This document shows, piece by piece, positions 24,403 through 33,825 of a stretch of 64,000 bases of DNA. The DNA is from Flavobacterium sp. MC2016-06. GTDB taxonomy: Bacteria > Bacteroidota > Bacteroidia > Flavobacteriales > Flavobacteriaceae. The stretch lies in the NCBI RefSeq assembly GCF_009711165.2, contig NZ_WMID02000025.1:1-64000 (forward strand), written 5' to 3'. The notes under the pieces were generated by a model. The model saw only the letters and a list, made by a program, of their open reading frames with translations, made no database searches and was not told the origin of the DNA. Positions within the stretch are counted from its first letter, which is position 1. Every line of letters starts with the position of its first letter. A program made the position numbers and the translations under genes.

Positions 24403-24475
24403 AGCGAAAAACGGGGCTCGAACCCGCGACCTCGACCTTGGCAAGGTCGCGCTCTACCAACTGAGCTATTTTCGC
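24403..24475 (-). tRNA. tRNA-Gly (anticodon GCC)
   Basis: The 73-nt gene has the acceptor GCGAAAA / TTTTCGC and discriminator T. The D arm is AGCTCAGTTGGTAGAGC, and the anticodon loop CTTGCCAAG carries GCC. The T loop GGTTCGAGCCC is normal. CCA is not encoded. It precedes tRNA-Leu by 14 bp and shares its promoter and terminator. Confidence 0.96.
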
Positions 24476-24528
24476 GTTTCAAATTTTTGCAAGAACCACA
24501 ACACATCACTTGTTCTGTATTGCGAGTG

Positions 24529-24558
24529 CAAATTTAGGACATTTATTCAATTACACAA
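24529..24558 (-). promoter_or_regulatory. Promoter of the tRNA-Gly/tRNA-Leu unit
   Basis: On the minus strand TTG (24558-24556) and TAAATTTG (24536-24529) are separated by 19 bp, an excellent Bacteroidota promoter. The tRNA-Gly gene begins at 24475, giving a 5' leader of about 50 nt to be removed by RNase P. Confidence 0.75.
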
Positions 24559-24625
24559 GCCTTTTTTGAAAAAAAAATTCACTTATTTTATAACCTTCTG
24601 ATAACCTAAACTTTAAACTTGAAAA

Positions 24626-27232
24626 TTATTTTCGATTTAACATCCTTTTAATCTCATTAAGTTTCATCAACGCTTCAACTGGTGTGATCGCATTTATATC
24701 AAGACTTAAGATCTCTTCTTTTATCTCTTCCAACAATGGATCGTCTAAATTAAAGAAGCTCATTTGCATCTCTTCATTCTCAGATTTGATTCCATTTAAG
24801 GCATCGCTAGAATGATTTTTTTCTAATTTCTTTAATAATTTCTGTGCTTTCAAAATTACGATTTGAGGCATTCCTGCCATTTTCGCCACATGAATACCAA
24901 AACTATGCGCACTTCCTCCTTTTACAAGCTTTCTGATAAAAAGCACCGTATCTTTTAATTCTTTTACCGCAACATTATAATTTTGAATTCTTGGTAATGA
25001 TTCTGTCATTTCATTTAATTCATGATAATGCGTCGCAAATAAAGTTTTTGATCTTGACGGATGTTCATGTAAAAACTCGGCAATAGCCCAAGCAATAGAA
25101 ATTCCATCGTAAGTACTCGTTCCTCTACCAATTTCATCTAGCAATACTAAACTGCGATCTGATATATTATTCAAAATAGAAGCTGTTTCATTCATCTCTA
25201 CCATAAATGTAGATTCTCCCATCGAAATATTATCTGAAGCTCCTACTCTAGTAAAGATTTTATCAACGATTCCCATTCTAACACTATCTGCAGGAACAAA
25301 ACTTCCCATTTGAGCCAATAACACAATTAAAGCCGTTTGTCTCAAAATAGCCGACTTACCAGACATGTTTGGTCCAGTAATCATAATAAGCTGCTGTGTT
25401 TCTCTATCTAAGAAAACATCATTAGCTATATAAGGAGTTCCAACAGGTAATTGTTTTTCAATTACAGGATGTCTTCCGTTTTTAATATCCAATTCAAAAG
25501 TCTCATCAATTTCCGGACAAACATATTGATTCTCTATTGCCAATTGTGTAAATGAGCACAAACAATCTAATTGTGCCACTAAAAACGCGTTCATTTGAAC
25601 TGGCTTAATATAAGTCGAAATCCAAGCTACTAATTGCTCAAAAAGATCGGTTTCTATTTTATGAATTTTTTCCTCAGCGCCTAATATCTTTGTTTCGTAT
25701 TCTTTTAATTCTTCGGTAATATAACGTTCTGCACTTACCAAAGTTTGTTTACGAATCCATTCTGTTGGCACTTTATCTTTATGTGTATTTCGCACTTCAA
25801 TATAATATCCGAAAACATTATTGAATGAAATTTTTAGAGAAGAAATTCCTGTTAGCTCTGATTCTCTTTTCTCAATTCCTTCTAAGTATTCTTTTCCAGA
25901 AGTAGAAATAGCTCTTAAATCATCTAGTTCTTCACTGATTCCTTTTGCAATAGCATTTCCTTTTGCAATCGCAACGGGCGCATCTTGATTTAAGGTCGTT
26001 TTAATTTTCTCTCTCAATAAATCGCAGGCATGCAGACTGTCTCCAATTACTTTTACTGCTTCTTGCGGACTTTCTAGCGCCAGCGTTTTTATTGGAATAA
26101 TCGCATCTAAAGATTCTTTTAAATAAATAATCTCACGAGGTGAAATTTTCCCTGTTGCAATTTTAGAAATCAAACGCTCTAAATCTGAAATTTGTTTGAT
26201 TTGATATTGAATATTCTGTAAAACTTCTTGATTGGCTTTTAAATACGAAACCACTTCATGACGTCCTTTTATTTTATTACTGTCTTTTAAAGGAAGCGCC
26301 AGCCAGCGTTTTAACAAACGCCCTCCCATTGGCGAAAGCGTTCTGTCTATTACATCTAATAGTGTTACTGCATTTGGATTGTAACTGTGATACAATTCTA
26401 GGTTTCTAATCGTAAAACGATCCATCCAAACATAAGCATCTTCTGCTATACGCTGAATTGCAGTGATATGCTGTACACGATTGTGCTGTGTTTCTGATAA
26501 ATAATATAAAATTGCTCCAGAAGCAATAATTCCTTCTTTTAATTCTTCAACACCAAAACCTTTTAATGAAGCTGTTTGAAAATGTTTGGTTAAAGTTTCT
26601 AAGGCGTAATCTTCTTTATAGATCCAGTCTTCTAGATAAAAGCTATGAAAATCCTCTCCAAAAGCGTTTTTAAAATCACCTTTATTGTTTTTTGGAACTA
26701 AAATCTCACTTGGATTAAAGTTCTGTAATAATTTATCAATGTATTCTGCATTTCCTTGAGCAGCTAAAAATTCTCCGGTAGAAACATCCAAAAAGGAAAC
26801 TCCTATATTATTTTTTGCAAAATAAACAGATGCTAAAAAGTTATTTGTTTTTGACTGTAAAACCTCATCATTTAAAGAAACTCCAGGAGTTACAAGTTCT
26901 GTAACGCCTCGTTTTACGATAGTCTTAGTCATTTTTGGATCTTCAAGCTGATCGCAGATCGCTACACGAAGTCCCGCTTTTACTAATTTTGGCAGATAAG
27001 TATTAATAGAATGATGAGGAAAACCAGCCAAAGCTGTTTCAGTTTCAGAACCTGCACCACGTTTTGTCAAGGTTATACCAAGGATTTTAGAAGCTCTAAC
27101 AGCATCTTCTCCAAAGGTTTCATAGAAATCTCCTACTCTGAAAAGCAGACATGCATCAGGATATTTTCTCTTGATTTCGTTATACTGTTTCATTAAAGGT
27201 GTTTCTTTCACCACTTTCTCTTTCGCTGCCAA
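24626..27232 (-). CDS. mutS: DNA mismatch repair protein MutS
   Basis: MutS recognises mismatches and starts repair. The 868-residue protein has the mismatch-reading FYE motif (residues 36-38 in [12 protein letters not shown]), the clamp and lever domains, and a C-terminal ABC ATPase. Walker A GPNMSGKS is at about 620-627 and Walker [17 protein letters not shown] near 695-710. QMSFF at about 823-827 looks like a beta-clamp binding motif, comparable to QMSLL in E. coli. The sequence is full length and intact. It is alone on the minus strand, upstream of the tRNA pair. Confidence 0.97.
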   Translation of the reverse strand: MAAKEKVVKETPLMKQYNEIKRKYPDACLLFRVGDFYETFGEDAVRASKILGITLTKRGAGSETETALAGFPHHSINTYLPKLVKAGLRVAICDQLEDPKMTKTIVKRGVTELVTPGVSLNDEVLQSKTNNFLASVYFAKNNIGVSFLDVSTGEFLAAQGNAEYIDKLLQNFNPSEILVPKNNKGDFKNAFGEDFHSFYLEDWIYKEDYALETLTKHFQTASLKGFGVEELKEGIIASGAILYYLSETQHNRVQHITAIQRIAEDAYVWMDRFTIRNLELYHSYNPNAVTLLDVIDRTLSPMGGRLLKRWLALPLKDSNKIKGRHEVVSYLKANQEVLQNIQYQIKQISDLERLISKIATGKISPREIIYLKESLDAIIPIKTLALESPQEAVKVIGDSLHACDLLREKIKTTLNQDAPVAIAKGNAIAKGISEELDDLRAISTSGKEYLEGIEKRESELTGISSLKISFNNVFGYYIEVRNTHKDKVPTEWIRKQTLVSAERYITEELKEYETKILGAEEKIHKIETDLFEQLVAWISTYIKPVQMNAFLVAQLDCLCSFTQLAIENQYVCPEIDETFELDIKNGRHPVIEKQLPVGTPYIANDVFLDRETQQLIMITGPNMSGKSAILRQTALIVLLAQMGSFVPADSVRMGIVDKIFTRVGASDNISMGESTFMVEMNETASILNNISDRSLVLLDEIGRGTSTYDGISIAWAIAEFLHEHPSRSKTLFATHYHELNEMTESLPRIQNYNVAVKELKDTVLFIRKLVKGGSAHSFGIHVAKMAGMPQIVILKAQKLLKKLEKNHSSDALNGIKSENEEMQMSFFNLDDPLLEEIKEEILSLDINAITPVEALMKLNEIKRMLNRK

Positions 27233-27354
27233 ATTATTGTGTTTTAAATGAAAAATTTATGACAGCGAATTTATAATATTTTGAAGGAATAACGAAGGCT
27301 TCAAAAATTAAAATATTTTAAGATTTTTTTAAGTCGGTGTATAAGATTTTTACA

Positions 27355-27362
27355 TAGATTTG
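27355..27362 (+). promoter_or_regulatory. -7 box of the DUF1573 gene
   Basis: TAGATTTG matches TAnnTTTG and lies 28 bp before the ATG at 27391. The -33 element is not clear. Confidence 0.5.
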
Positions 27363-27390
27363 TTCATAATTAAAACAAAGAATCTTAAAG

Positions 27391-27819
27391 ATGAAAAAAA
27401 TAATTTTATTCGCTATGCTAGCTGTAGCTGGAATTACAGCTTCTAACGCTCAAAGTACAAAAAAAGGAACTGCTAAAGTTGCTAAAATTGAAGGAGCTGG
27501 AATGACTTTTGAAACTGAAACTATTGATTACGGAACTATCGCGCACAACGCTGATGGAAAACGTGAGTTTGTTTTCGTTAACAACGGAACTAAGCCATTA
27601 ATCATTACAAACACGCAAGGTTCTTGCGGATGTACTGTTCCTACAACACCAAAAGAGCCAATCGCTCCAGGTGCTAAAGGTATTATTGGTGTAAAATATG
27701 CTACTGACAGAGTTGGTGCTTTTACAAAAACTGTAACTGTTACTTCTAATGCTGAAGGGCAACCAACAAAAGTACTTACTATTAAAGGTACAGTTTTACC
27801 AGATCCAGTAAAAAGCTAA
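27391..27819 (+). CDS. DUF1573 exported immunoglobulin-like protein
   Basis: The 142-residue protein has a signal peptide (MKKIILFAMLAVAGITASNAQ). It then has one DUF1573 domain with ETIDYGTIAHNADGKREFVF and SCGCTVPTTPKEPIAPG, where the two cysteines of CGC are family-typical. Such domains take an Ig-like (ASH/MSP-like) fold and are abundant in Bacteroidota periplasm or surface proteins. No specific role is known. A strong terminator follows at once. Confidence 0.88.
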   Translation: MKKIILFAMLAVAGITASNAQSTKKGTAKVAKIEGAGMTFETETIDYGTIAHNADGKREFVFVNNGTKPLIITNTQGSCGCTVPTTPKEPIAPGAKGIIGVKYATDRVGAFTKTVTVTSNAEGQPTKVLTIKGTVLPDPVKS

Positions 27820-27841
27820 TCTGAAAACAGCAAAATAATTA

Positions 27842-27873
27842 AAAAAGCTTCCTTAACTTTGGAAGCTTTTTTT
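27842..27873 (+). terminator. Terminator after the DUF1573 gene
   Basis: AAGCTTCC-TTAACTTT-GGAAGCTT with a T tract. Confidence 0.93.
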
Positions 27874-27893
27874 ATGACCTCAATTCAAAACAA

Positions 27894-28430
27894 ATGAGAA
27901 AACTTGAAAATAGTGAACTAGACCGCAAATCGATAGAAGATTTTAAGAAATCTGAAAAAACACCGCTGATTTTAGTATTAGACGATATTCGCAGCTTACA
28001 TAATATTGGCTCTGTGTTTAGAACTGCTGATGCTTTTTTGGTAGAAAAAATAATCTTGTGCGGTATTACAGCTACTCCTCCTAATAAAGAAATTCATAAA
28101 ACAGCTTTAGGCGCAACCGAAACTGTTACTTGGGAACATCATGAAAATGTTTTGGAAGTTATTGAAAATCTAAAAAAAGAAAACGTACTAACTCTTGCTA
28201 TTGAACAAGTTGAAAGTGCGATTTTTCTTCAAGATTTTAAAGTCCAAAAAGATCAAAAATATGCATTGGTTTTTGGTAATGAAGTTTATGGCGTAGCACA
28301 GGAAGCTGTTGCTATCTGTGACGGATGTATTGAAATTCCTCAGCTTGGAACTAAACACTCTTTAAACATTGCTGTAAGCGCAGGAATTGTCGTTTGGGAC
28401 CTGTTTCAAAAATTAAACTGGCCTAAATAG
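27894..28430 (+). CDS. TrmH-family (SpoU) RNA 2'-O-methyltransferase
   Basis: This SPOUT-class enzyme methylates ribose 2'-OH on tRNA or rRNA. The 178-residue length is short, close to the bare catalytic domain. The family motifs are present: LDDIRSLHNIGSVFRTADAF (motif 1, about residues 24-43), ALVFGNEVYGVAQEAV (motif 2, about 123-138), and EIPQLGTKHSLNIAVSAGIV (motif 3, about 146-165), where the trefoil knot forms. No N-terminal RNA-binding domain is fused. The substrate cannot be named; TrmH-like tRNA Gm18 or TrmL-like wobble-position activity are both possible. Confidence 0.88.
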   Translation: MRKLENSELDRKSIEDFKKSEKTPLILVLDDIRSLHNIGSVFRTADAFLVEKIILCGITATPPNKEIHKTALGATETVTWEHHENVLEVIENLKKENVLTLAIEQVESAIFLQDFKVQKDQKYALVFGNEVYGVAQEAVAICDGCIEIPQLGTKHSLNIAVSAGIVVWDLFQKLNWPK

Positions 28431-28472
28431 AAAATTCTTTTTTTATTATTAATTAATTGATATTTTTATAAA

Positions 28473-30671
28473 ATGAAAAATATCAATTTACTAACAATAA
28501 CCATTTTATTTTTTGTTTTAAATTTTAATTTATCTTATGCAGAGGCAAAAATTAAAATTTTTAACAGAAGCACTGCCATCATCACAAAAGATACGCTATT
28601 AACAGCAAAAAAAAATAAAACCAAAAAAAACGCAGCGATTACGCCTCCAGTTCTTACTGCTGTTGGAGATCAATTGTATTGCCCACTAACAACCATTAAT
28701 GTTGTACAAAATTTTACAATTACTCATGATCCTGCAGAACTAGGAACACAAGCTGCTTATATTCAGATTTCATCTGGCTACTCAAATGGCTTTGATAATT
28801 TAGTACTTTCAAACCCAGCAGCACACCCAACAATTACTACCAGCTGGGATGCTACTGCGGGGAAATTAAAACTTTCAAGTCCAACAACAGGAACAGATGT
28901 TGCTTATTCTGATCTCGAAAGTGCCATAAAAGATGTTGTGTTTTCAAATTCTTCAGCAACGGCTTCTGGAACTAGAACTTTTTCTATTACGATTGGTCAA
29001 GCTAATTATTTACCTTCTACAGGACATTATTATTTATTTGTTCCTAATATCGGAATAACTTGGTCTGCTGCAAAAGCGGCTGCAGAAGCAAGTACCTATT
29101 ATGGCCTTCAGGGGTATTTAGCCACTATATTATCAGCTGATGAAGCTAAATTAATTGGCGAGCAAGCATCTGGAACGGGATGGATTGGCGGAAGCGATGC
29201 CGAAACCGAAGGTATTTGGAAATGGGTTACGGGCCCAGAAGCTGGAACTATCTTTTGGAATGGAGGCGTAAATGGCTCAACCCCAAATTACGCTTTTTGG
29301 AATAACGGCGAACCTAATAATCAAGGAGGAAATGAAAACTATGCACATATTACGCAGCCTGGAGTCGGCATAAAAGGTTCTTGGAATGATTTATCAAATA
29401 CTGGCTCGTTAGTTTCTGGTGATAATTATCAGCCAAAAGGATATGTGGTAGAATATGGCGGAATGCCGGGCGAGCTTCCTTTAAATATTGCGACAAGCTC
29501 CAAAATTACGATTCCCGTAATTACCAGCGTGCTTACTCCAAATCCAATTTGTGATTCAGGAAGTTTTACCATAAATGCAACAGCTACAACTGGTGCAACA
29601 ATAAGCTGGTATGATGCTGCTGTTGGCGGAAATTTATTAGCAACAGGAAATACATATACTACACCTACAATAAACACAACAACTACTTATTATGTTGATG
29701 CAGGCTGTCAGACTAATAGAAGATCGGTTGTGGCAACAATCAACAAAACACCCGATAATCCAACTACAACTGCTGCAACAGTTACTAGATGCGGTGCAGG
29801 AACGGTAACACTTCAAGCGAGTTCTGATGTTGGTACTATTAATTGGTTTACAACTGCTACTGGAGGAACAAGCGTTTATACGGGCAGTAATTTTACAACT
29901 CCATCAATTGCAGCAAATACAACCTATTATGCCGAAGCATCAAACAACGGCTGTACTAATATTAATCGTATTGCTGTAAATATCATTATTTATACACCGC
30001 CGGTGGTTACTGACCAAACTGTTATTTTATGTCAATCGCACACAATACTATTAGATGCCGGAATTAGCGGTATGACTTATTTATGGTCTACTAATGCTAC
30101 TACTCAAACTATAGTAGTTAATGCTGGCGGCACTTACACTGTTGTTGTTACAAATCCTGGCCCTGGAAATTGCAGCAGCACTAAAACTATTGTTGTTGAT
30201 GAGCACTTAAAACCAGAAATAGATAAAATTGACATTGAAGGTACAAGAGCAATAATTTACCCTGTTAAAGCTCAAGATTATTTTGAATATTCTGTAGACG
30301 GAACAAATTTTCAGGATTCTAATATCTTTTATGATGTTCCCGGCGGTTTACAAACTGCTTATATACGTGAGAAAAATGGCTGTGATCAAACTGCAAAACA
30401 ATTTGTAGTACTTTCTTTTCCTGCTTTTTTCACTCCAAACAATGATTCTTATAATGACGTTTGGGAAGTAACGGGAATGGAAAATTTCCCTCAGGCAGAA
30501 GTTACTATTTTTGACAGATACGGAAAATTGATTGCACAGCTAAATGCTTCTAAAATGAGCTGGGACGGAACTTTAGACAGAACGCCTCTACCCGCTTCTG
30601 ATTATTGGTACGCCTTAAAAGTTGACAATACAAGACCTATTTTGAGAGGGCATTTTTCTCTTAAAAGATAA
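28473..30671 (+). CDS. Secreted C-type-lectin-like protein with T9SS type B sorting domain
   Basis: The 732-residue protein starts with a signal peptide (residues 1-24). A C-type lectin fold lies at about 190-340, with WIGGSDAETEGIWKWVTGP and FWNNGEPNNQGGNENYAHI, where EPN is a mannose-type calcium site. Two Ig-like CxxC repeats follow (about 350-500), then a PKD-like segment. The C-terminus FFTPNNDSYNDVWEV through RGHFSLK (about 648-732) is the gliding-motility-associated type B sorting domain of the type IX secretion system. It is therefore exported through T9SS and probably attached to the cell surface. Its binding target is not known; carbohydrate is the natural guess. Confidence 0.93.
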   Translation: MKNINLLTITILFFVLNFNLSYAEAKIKIFNRSTAIITKDTLLTAKKNKTKKNAAITPPVLTAVGDQLYCPLTTINVVQNFTITHDPAELGTQAAYIQISSGYSNGFDNLVLSNPAAHPTITTSWDATAGKLKLSSPTTGTDVAYSDLESAIKDVVFSNSSATASGTRTFSITIGQANYLPSTGHYYLFVPNIGITWSAAKAAAEASTYYGLQGYLATILSADEAKLIGEQASGTGWIGGSDAETEGIWKWVTGPEAGTIFWNGGVNGSTPNYAFWNNGEPNNQGGNENYAHITQPGVGIKGSWNDLSNTGSLVSGDNYQPKGYVVEYGGMPGELPLNIATSSKITIPVITSVLTPNPICDSGSFTINATATTGATISWYDAAVGGNLLATGNTYTTPTINTTTTYYVDAGCQTNRRSVVATINKTPDNPTTTAATVTRCGAGTVTLQASSDVGTINWFTTATGGTSVYTGSNFTTPSIAANTTYYAEASNNGCTNINRIAVNIIIYTPPVVTDQTVILCQSHTILLDAGISGMTYLWSTNATTQTIVVNAGGTYTVVVTNPGPGNCSSTKTIVVDEHLKPEIDKIDIEGTRAIIYPVKAQDYFEYSVDGTNFQDSNIFYDVPGGLQTAYIREKNGCDQTAKQFVVLSFPAFFTPNNDSYNDVWEVTGMENFPQAEVTIFDRYGKLIAQLNASKMSWDGTLDRTPLPASDYWYALKVDNTRPILRGHFSLKR

Positions 30672-30681
30672 TTTTTTAATT

Positions 30682-30781
30682 AGAGAATGTGGCAATTTGA
30701 TAATTAGATAATGCCTTAGAAAAGTCTTAAAAATTCTCTAATCATCTCATTATCAAATTGACTCATTAACTAATTATCACA
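30682..30781. repeat. AATTAGATAATG / TTATCAAATTGA-type intergenic repeats
   Basis: The gap between the lectin gene and folK is filled by inverted, near-repeated words such as CAATTTGATAATTAGATAATG and CATTATCAAATTG. The 18-bp segment 30751-30768 recurs at 57855-57872 upstream of nadK with one change. No ORF or terminator with a T run is clear. Confidence 0.7.
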
Positions 30782-31915
30782 TTAACTAATTTTCTTCTGT
30801 ATTTCGTTTAAAATAAAAAGGTAGTCTTCGTGTTTTTTCACAAAATCGCGATCAGAAACGTCTATGATTAAAACATTCAAATCGGTTTGAGATTTTATAT
30901 ATTCTAAGTAACCGTTATTAATTTTTTCTAAATAAGCAGCTTCAATATTCTGCTCGTAAGTTCGACCTCGTTTTTTTATATTTTGAAGTAAACGATCGGT
31001 ATTTTGATACAAATAAATATACAAATCGGGTTTTGGCATTTCTTTGTAAATGATATCGAATAAATTTCGGTACAAACGATATTCATCTTCGGCAAGTGTA
31101 ATTTTAGCAAAAATCAGCGATTTAAAAATATGATAATCGGCTACGATAAAATCTTTAAACAAATCAAACTGTGCTAAATCATCTGACAACTGCTGATAAC
31201 GATCTGCTAAAAATGACATTTCTAACGGAAAAGCATATCGATTTTGATCTTTATAAAACTTTGGCAAAAATGGATTATCTGCAAATCGTTCTAAAACGGT
31301 TTTGGCATTAAAATCTTCTGCAATCTTATGTACGAGAGTCGTTTTTCCGGCTCCAATATTGCCTTCAAAAGAAATATAATTAAATTTCTCCAGCGGAATT
31401 TCCTGCAGCGGATTCTTCAAATTCTGAACCACAGTACAAACGCTGTCGTCTGGTGAAACAGCTATTAATTCTGAGATCGTTTTTTGAAAAACAGGATGTT
31501 TCCAGTCTAGTTTTAAATCCTGCAATGGCAATAAAACAAAATTTCTATGCTGCATTAAAGGATGCGGCACTTGTAATTTCTCCGATTCGATAATTTCATT
31601 ATCAAAAAAAATTACATCTACATCAATAATTCTAGATTGATATCCTTGCTGTTCTGAACGAATTCGACCTAATTGTTTTTCGACTTTTAAAACCTGATTG
31701 AGTATTTTTTGTGCCGATGAATTGGTGTGTAAAACTAGTGCGCAATTATAAAAAGCATCACTCTCAAAACCCCAAGCGGGTGTTTCGTATAGTTTAGAGA
31801 CCTTAATAACGGTTCCCACTTCCTGATGTATCAATTCGATACAACTTTCGATGTTTGCCAGTCTATTTCCCTGGTTACTGCCTATAGATAAAACGACTTG
31901 ATGCTGTGATTTCAT
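30782..31915 (-). CDS. folK: Fusion: 6-hydroxymethyl-dihydropterin pyrophosphokinase (FolK) + deoxynucleoside kinase
   Basis: I chose the ATG at 31915 (377 residues); the upstream extension lacks homology to the fold. Residues 1-160 are HPPK, the folate-pathway enzyme: SIGSNQGNR near 10-18, ETPAWGFESDAFYN at 44-57, and the metal site RIIDVDVIFFD at 95-105. Residues about 178-377 are a dNK-type kinase: P-loop EGNIGAGKT at 184-192, ERFADNPFLPKF at 209-220, then DRYQQLSDDL and a lid with KKRGRTYEQ. Such fusions are known in Bacteroidota; the linked roles are folate synthesis and thymidine or purine deoxynucleoside salvage. The dNK substrate is not determined. Confidence 0.9.
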   Translation of the reverse strand: MKSQHQVVLSIGSNQGNRLANIESCIELIHQEVGTVIKVSKLYETPAWGFESDAFYNCALVLHTNSSAQKILNQVLKVEKQLGRIRSEQQGYQSRIIDVDVIFFDNEIIESEKLQVPHPLMQHRNFVLLPLQDLKLDWKHPVFQKTISELIAVSPDDSVCTVVQNLKNPLQEIPLEKFNYISFEGNIGAGKTTLVHKIAEDFNAKTVLERFADNPFLPKFYKDQNRYAFPLEMSFLADRYQQLSDDLAQFDLFKDFIVADYHIFKSLIFAKITLAEDEYRLYRNLFDIIYKEMPKPDLYIYLYQNTDRLLQNIKKRGRTYEQNIEAAYLEKINNGYLEYIKSQTDLNVLIIDVSDRDFVKKHEDYLFILNEIQKKIS

Positions 31916-32055
31916 AATTAATTGCAAATTAACTAAAACTATTTTATAATTAACCAATATATTTGTGAAACGGCTCTTGTTATCGATTGAAAATTTGAGT
32001 CCGAAAATTTGTAACATATTAGCCTTTTTCGCTACTTATTAAAAAAAATATACTT

Positions 32056-33813
32056 ATGAAGTTTTTAGGAAATGTAATTGCCACGGTAATTGGTATTTTT
32101 GTATTTATTATGCTTTTCTTTTTTGGAGTAATCCTTATCGGAGCTATTTTTGGAGGAGATGATACAGTCTCTGTTAAATCTGATTCTGTTATCGAATTGG
32201 ATTTAAAAAATATCAAAAATGATTATGCTGGAAAATACAAAGATCCGTGGGTAACTGTTTTTTCAGACAAAAAAGCGATTGGTTTAGTTGATGTTATTAA
32301 TGCTATTGAAGCTGCAAAAACAGATGAAAAGATAAAAGGAATTTCTATCTTAAACGATCAATCTTCTTTAGGATTGGCACAATATAAAGATTTGAGAAAT
32401 GCTCTAGAAAGCTTTAAAAAATCAGGAAAATTTGTTTGGGCATATGCCAACACATATTCTCAAAAAGAATATTATTTAAATTCTGTTGCCAATACGGTTT
32501 ACTTAAATCCTGCGGGAGATTTAGACTTTAAAGGACTTTCGTCTGAAGTAATGTTCTTTAAAGATTTTCAAGATAAATCTGGCGTTAAAATGGAAGTAAT
32601 TCGCCACGGAAAATACAAAAGCGCAGTTGAGCCCTTTTTAGAAAATAAAATGAGCGATGCTAATAGAGAACAAATGACGGCTCTTTTAAACTCTATCTGG
32701 ACAACTGTTTCTAACGATATTTCAAAAAGTAGAAATATTCCTCTTGCTAAGTTAAACGAAATCGCCGACGGCTTGCTTGCGAGAACTCCAGAAATGGCAA
32801 AAGCACAGCATTTGGTAGACATTGTAGCGTATGAAGATGTTTATCATAATGCTATTAAAAAAGCTTTGAAAGTTTCTGATGATGAAGATTATAATAAAAT
32901 CTCTATTTCAGATTATACACAAAATAATGTCACAACTGCTTCAACCAATACGGCAAGCGATCAAATTGCTATTATTTACGCTCAAGGCGAAATTGACGGC
33001 GGTGAAGGTGATGTTACTGTAATTGGCGAAGGTTCGATGCGTCGTTCGTTGCAAGAAGCCCGCAAAAATGATGATGTAAAAGCAATTGTTCTTAGAATTG
33101 ACAGCCCAGGCGGAAGCGCACTGACTTCTGATTTGATTTGGAGAGAAATTGAAATTACTAAAAAAGTAAAACCTGTTGTAGTCTCTATGGGTAACTACGC
33201 AGCTTCTGGCGGTTATTATATTGCTTGTAATGCTGACAAAATATTTGCAGAAAACAATACCATTACGGGTTCTATTGGGGTTTTTGGTATACTTCCAAAC
33301 TTTAGTCCATTGGCTAATAAATTAGGAATTAATACTGAGCAGGTAAAAACGCATAGTAATGCTGCTAACTACAGTCCATTTGTGCCAATTGACGAAAAAT
33401 TTAAGGCCTTTACTTTAGAAGGTGTTGAAAGTATTTACAACACTTTTGTAACGCATGTGGCTCAAGGCCGAAAAATGACTTTTGCGCAAGTAGATGCTAT
33501 TGCTCAAGGAAGAGTTTGGTCTGGATCTGAAGCTATAAAAATTGGATTGGTAGATAAAATTGGCGGACTGAATGATGCAATTGCCGAGGCTGCTAAAATT
33601 GCCAAAGTAAAAACATACAGCACACAAAATTATCCTGAATACGAAAAAACATTTAACGATCTTCTTTCTGGACTGCCTTTTGCGCAATCTAAAGAAGCTT
33701 TTATCAAAGAAGAAATCGGCGAAGAAAACTATCTGCTTATTGAGCAGGTAAAAAAATTCCAGAAACAAAGAGGCGTTCAAGCAATAATGCCATTTGGTAT
33801 CAACATTCAATAA
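32056..33813 (+). CDS. sppA: Signal peptide peptidase SppA, 67K type
   Basis: SppA degrades leftover signal peptides in the inner membrane. The 585-residue protein has one N-terminal membrane helix (residues 8-32) and two tandem ClpP-like domains. The catalytic lysine is K188 in HGKYKSAVEPF, and the nucleophile is S384 in NYAASGGYY, matching the E. coli long form in which the dyad spans both domains. The second domain is well conserved (LRIDSPGGSAL, ITGSIGVFG). Divergent from folK. The hydrolase gene follows by 12 bp, so they may be co-transcribed. Confidence 0.94.
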   Translation: MKFLGNVIATVIGIFVFIMLFFFGVILIGAIFGGDDTVSVKSDSVIELDLKNIKNDYAGKYKDPWVTVFSDKKAIGLVDVINAIEAAKTDEKIKGISILNDQSSLGLAQYKDLRNALESFKKSGKFVWAYANTYSQKEYYLNSVANTVYLNPAGDLDFKGLSSEVMFFKDFQDKSGVKMEVIRHGKYKSAVEPFLENKMSDANREQMTALLNSIWTTVSNDISKSRNIPLAKLNEIADGLLARTPEMAKAQHLVDIVAYEDVYHNAIKKALKVSDDEDYNKISISDYTQNNVTTASTNTASDQIAIIYAQGEIDGGEGDVTVIGEGSMRRSLQEARKNDDVKAIVLRIDSPGGSALTSDLIWREIEITKKVKPVVVSMGNYAASGGYYIACNADKIFAENNTITGSIGVFGILPNFSPLANKLGINTEQVKTHSNAANYSPFVPIDEKFKAFTLEGVESIYNTFVTHVAQGRKMTFAQVDAIAQGRVWSGSEAIKIGLVDKIGGLNDAIAEAAKIAKVKTYSTQNYPEYEKTFNDLLSGLPFAQSKEAFIKEEIGEENYLLIEQVKKFQKQRGVQAIMPFGINIQ

Positions 33814-33825
33814 TTCTATTAGAAA

